A stretch of 34,460 nt of DNA from Caryophanales bacterium UBA5026. GTDB lineage: Bacteria; Bacillota_I; Bacilli_A; RF39; UBA660. The notes below the pieces were generated by a model. It was not told the DNA's origin. It was given only the letters and a program-made list of their open reading frames with translations, and searched no databases. Both the position numbers and the translations under genes were made by a program. Of this stretch, positions 32,623 to 34,460 are shown piece by piece (position 1 is the stretch's first letter; the number at the start of each line of letters is the position of its first letter). The stretch covers positions 535 to 34,994 of the forward strand of contig DICM01000031.1 in the NCBI GenBank assembly GCA_002416285.1, in the 5' to 3' direction.

Positions 32623-33558
32623 ATGAAAAATATTAAAACACTTGAATATGTAAATAAAAATAGTAAATATGTTTCTATAAATGCTGAAAATATTCATGTG
32701 TTTTTAAATAGTATTAATAGTTATGAATATCACTATTGGTTGTCTACTGTTGATCTTGATTTGACAGAAGAAGAAATTATTATCTTTGCTTTTGTTTGTG
32801 AATCAATGAACTTTTGCTTTTGGGGTAATAGAGATTGGACAGTAACCTATAAGGATAAACAATACAATGGCTCAGAAGCGTTATTTTATACAATAATAAA
32901 AATTGTAGAGGATGATAAAAACTTTTTAAACTTGGAAAATTTATTAAAACTTAAAAAAAGTGAGTTTAGAAGAAGATTAAAAGCAAATAATAAATTTCCT
33001 CCTTTACTTTCTAAAAGATATAAATTATTGAAGAAAACAGCAAAAGTTATTAAGCGCAAAAAAGGGAAGCTTTTTAGTGAATTATTTTCATTAAAAAGTG
33101 ATGAAGAACTTTTAAATTACATTGTAAATAATTTTAAACATTTTAATGATAAGAGTCAATATAAAAAAAATAGTATTTTTTTTAATAAGAGAGCAATACT
33201 TTTAGTCAATGATTTGTTTAATTTATCCTCAATAATAAAACAAAATATAGGAAACATCGATAGTATGAGTGGTGGAGCTGATTATGCAATCCCACAAATT
33301 TTAGAAGAATTTGGTATTTTTGTGTATAATGATAAATTAAAAAAAATTATAGCAGCCTCCAGAAATATAAGACATAATTGCCATATGGAAGTTGAAATTA
33401 GAGCTAATACGTTATATGTATTAGAATTAATGAGAGAGATTTTAAATAGCAGAGGTATTAAGATTAATTCAATAGAATTAGATAATATTATTTGGAAAAT
33501 GCGAAAACAAGTAAATGGAAATTTGCCAGTTCATCATACTAAAACAATTTTTTATTAA
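32623..33558 (+). CDS. Queuosine-salvage family protein (Qng1/DUF2419-like), 311 residues
   Basis: Resembles Qng1/DUF2419, queuosine 5'-phosphate N-glycosylases that release queuine for tRNA modification. The conserved blocks appear in order: SMNFCFWGNRDW (61-72), FPPLLSKRYKLL, FKHFNDKS (171-178), KRAILLVNDL (189-198), ADYAIPQILEEFGIFVYNDKL (219-239), EVEIRANTLYVLELM (256-270), IIW near 290 and HHTKTIFY at the end. KRAQLLVxDL, DYRVPQxL and EVEIRAxTI are the family's signature blocks, including the acidic residues that contact the ribose. No membrane segment. The family is most common in eukaryotes and patchy in bacteria. No queuine transporter or tgt is nearby, so salvage may not be its job here. 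Confidence 0.75.
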   Translation: MKNIKTLEYVNKNSKYVSINAENIHVFLNSINSYEYHYWLSTVDLDLTEEEIIIFAFVCESMNFCFWGNRDWTVTYKDKQYNGSEALFYTIIKIVEDDKNFLNLENLLKLKKSEFRRRLKANNKFPPLLSKRYKLLKKTAKVIKRKKGKLFSELFSLKSDEELLNYIVNNFKHFNDKSQYKKNSIFFNKRAILLVNDLFNLSSIIKQNIGNIDSMSGGADYAIPQILEEFGIFVYNDKLKKIIAASRNIRHNCHMEVEIRANTLYVLELMREILNSRGIKINSIELDNIIWKMRKQVNGNLPVHHTKTIFY

Positions 33559-33600
33559 TATCAATGTATAGGATAATTCTAAATAGGAAACGGAGGAGTT

Positions 33601-34425
33601 ATGGTTAGTAATTTAAATAAAAGATTAAATGATTATTTAGCAGGAGAAAAAATTTCTAAAGAAAATTTTGACGACTTAAAAAATATAGCTAATATTACAA
33701 ATTTTAATGAACAAATCTTAACATGGTTTAGATATCTTCAAACATTAGAAATAGTTGGTTGGAGAAATAAAATGGTAACTCAAAAAATATGTGAAATTCT
33801 AGAAAAAAACAAACCATTACAATTCTATTCTTTATTTTGTCCATCTTATATTAAGGGAGAAGGGGAAGCTGGCTTTCGAGTGGATACAGTTGGAAATACC
33901 ACTATATTTGGTTTAGAAAAACTTCAGATTATAACAGAAATGACAAAAAAAATTGGATTTAGTTGTTTGGATCCAGAAGCAATATTTTTTGATATAGCTT
34001 TAGAGCAACCTGAAAAAACAATTTATATGCTGGATGACCTAAATAGAAACATAGTAAATTTTCAAAAATATGTTCCCAAAAACATGAAATTTTGTTTACT
34101 TAGTAAGAAATTTCCAGAATTAATGGATATAGTAGGATATAGTGGAATTACAATAAATCCATTACCCGTAGATGAGATTATTTTAAATCGCATTATTGAT
34201 AGAGGAAAAAAATTTTATGAGCTGTTTGGATGGGATATGGAAAAAATAATTGCCCGTTCGAAAGTAATATCTTCCAGTGAGGCAGTTGTTGGCGCCTTTA
34301 TAAGAAATCGTATGCCTGATGCTATAATGATATATACTCCTACTATGTTGGAAAGAGCACAAGTATATTCTGGTAAAAAGCAAGATAATCCTTTAGCAAT
34401 AATTATTCCAAAAAAGATCTTATAA
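33601..34425 (+). CDS. Unknown soluble protein of the Qng1 cassette, 274 residues
   Basis: GGAGGAG precedes the ATG. I do not recognise the family. No signal peptide or membrane helix. After a helical N-terminus (1-75) comes LFCPSYIKGEGEAGFRVDTVGNT (about 80-102), with a single CPSY motif and a Gly/Arg-rich turn suggestive of an active site. Strand-helix alternation follows (EKTIYMLDDLNRNI, MKFCLLSKKFPELMDIVGYSG), then a helical segment and VVGAFIRNRMPDAIMIYTPTMLERAQVYSG, then LAIIIPKKIL. This is compatible with a Rossmann-type enzyme. Last gene of the cassette; the last 35 bases of the window are non-coding. Position implies a role with the GCHII-like, CYTH and Qng1-like proteins. Confidence 0.65.
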   Translation: MVSNLNKRLNDYLAGEKISKENFDDLKNIANITNFNEQILTWFRYLQTLEIVGWRNKMVTQKICEILEKNKPLQFYSLFCPSYIKGEGEAGFRVDTVGNTTIFGLEKLQIITEMTKKIGFSCLDPEAIFFDIALEQPEKTIYMLDDLNRNIVNFQKYVPKNMKFCLLSKKFPELMDIVGYSGITINPLPVDEIILNRIIDRGKKFYELFGWDMEKIIARSKVISSSEAVVGAFIRNRMPDAIMIYTPTMLERAQVYSGKKQDNPLAIIIPKKIL

Positions 34426-34460
34426 AGCTTAAATACTTTGTAAATAAAAGAAAAAATATA

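Noticed and set aside
1..34460. CRISPR arrays, tRNA or rRNA genes, insertion sequences, integrases
   Set aside because: No regular direct repeats with spacers, no cloverleaf or rRNA-like sequence, and no transposase or recombinase motif seen on reading.
1..34460. Mycoplasma-type code with TGA read as tryptophan
   Set aside because: Tryptophan is TGG throughout, TGA ends genes at 8516 and 30663, and genes are continuous with the standard bacterial code.

Overview
The window is AT-rich, Gram-positive-type DNA. Genes have strong Shine-Dalgarno sites (AGGAGG-like), sigma-A-type promoters and poly-U terminators, and TGA is used as a stop, so the code is standard and not Mycoplasma-like. SipW-type signal peptidases, TasA/camelysin-like exported proteins and Spo0A-box-like motifs point to a Firmicute, most likely an uncultured, host-associated, low-GC member of the Bacilli or Erysipelotrichia/Clostridia. 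I cannot place it more precisely from sequence alone.

Region 1 (1-24,300) is a large cell-surface or matrix locus. It opens with a 2,697-residue beta-helix-type surface protein rich in YGGGN repeats. A degenerate SipW-like protein and two small unknowns follow. Next come three consecutive TasA-like exported proteins (10,257-12,382), then an operon (12,439-17,499) that encodes an unknown protein, a membrane-anchored McrB-type AAA+ ATPase, a DUF2357-like partner, an intact SipW and a YAWF-type exported protein. A TasA-like paralogue lies convergently on the minus strand. A further pair (18,405-20,144) ends in the likely most-expressed fibre subunit. A type IV pilin-like gene with a compositionally distinct 3' end comes next, and then a module of a 47-residue protein, a large coiled-coil protein and a second SipW with a cytoplasmic tail. 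Four intergenic Spo0A-box-like sequences sit at the promoters of this locus.

Region 2 (24,400-29,850) looks like ordinary chromosome: an unknown protein with an internal duplication, an rRNA-methyltransferase-like enzyme, an RSH-family (p)ppGpp hydrolase behind a leader-peptide/terminator element, and a cysteine desulfurase overlapping a TtcA-like thiolation enzyme.

Region 3 (30,338-34,425) follows a gene-poor 600-base stretch with ORF remnants. It is an even more AT-rich operon: a GTP cyclohydrolase II-like protein split by a -1 frame change at a T6 run, a CYTH triphosphate-tunnel protein, a queuosine-salvage (Qng1/DUF2419) family protein and an unrecognised protein. It looks like an acquired nucleotide-metabolism or conflict cassette.

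Two arrangements could be undescribed systems: the McrB/DUF2357 pair wired into a SipW/TasA surface operon, and the GCHII-like/CYTH/Qng1 cassette. All domain calls come from reading motifs by eye. No database search was run.
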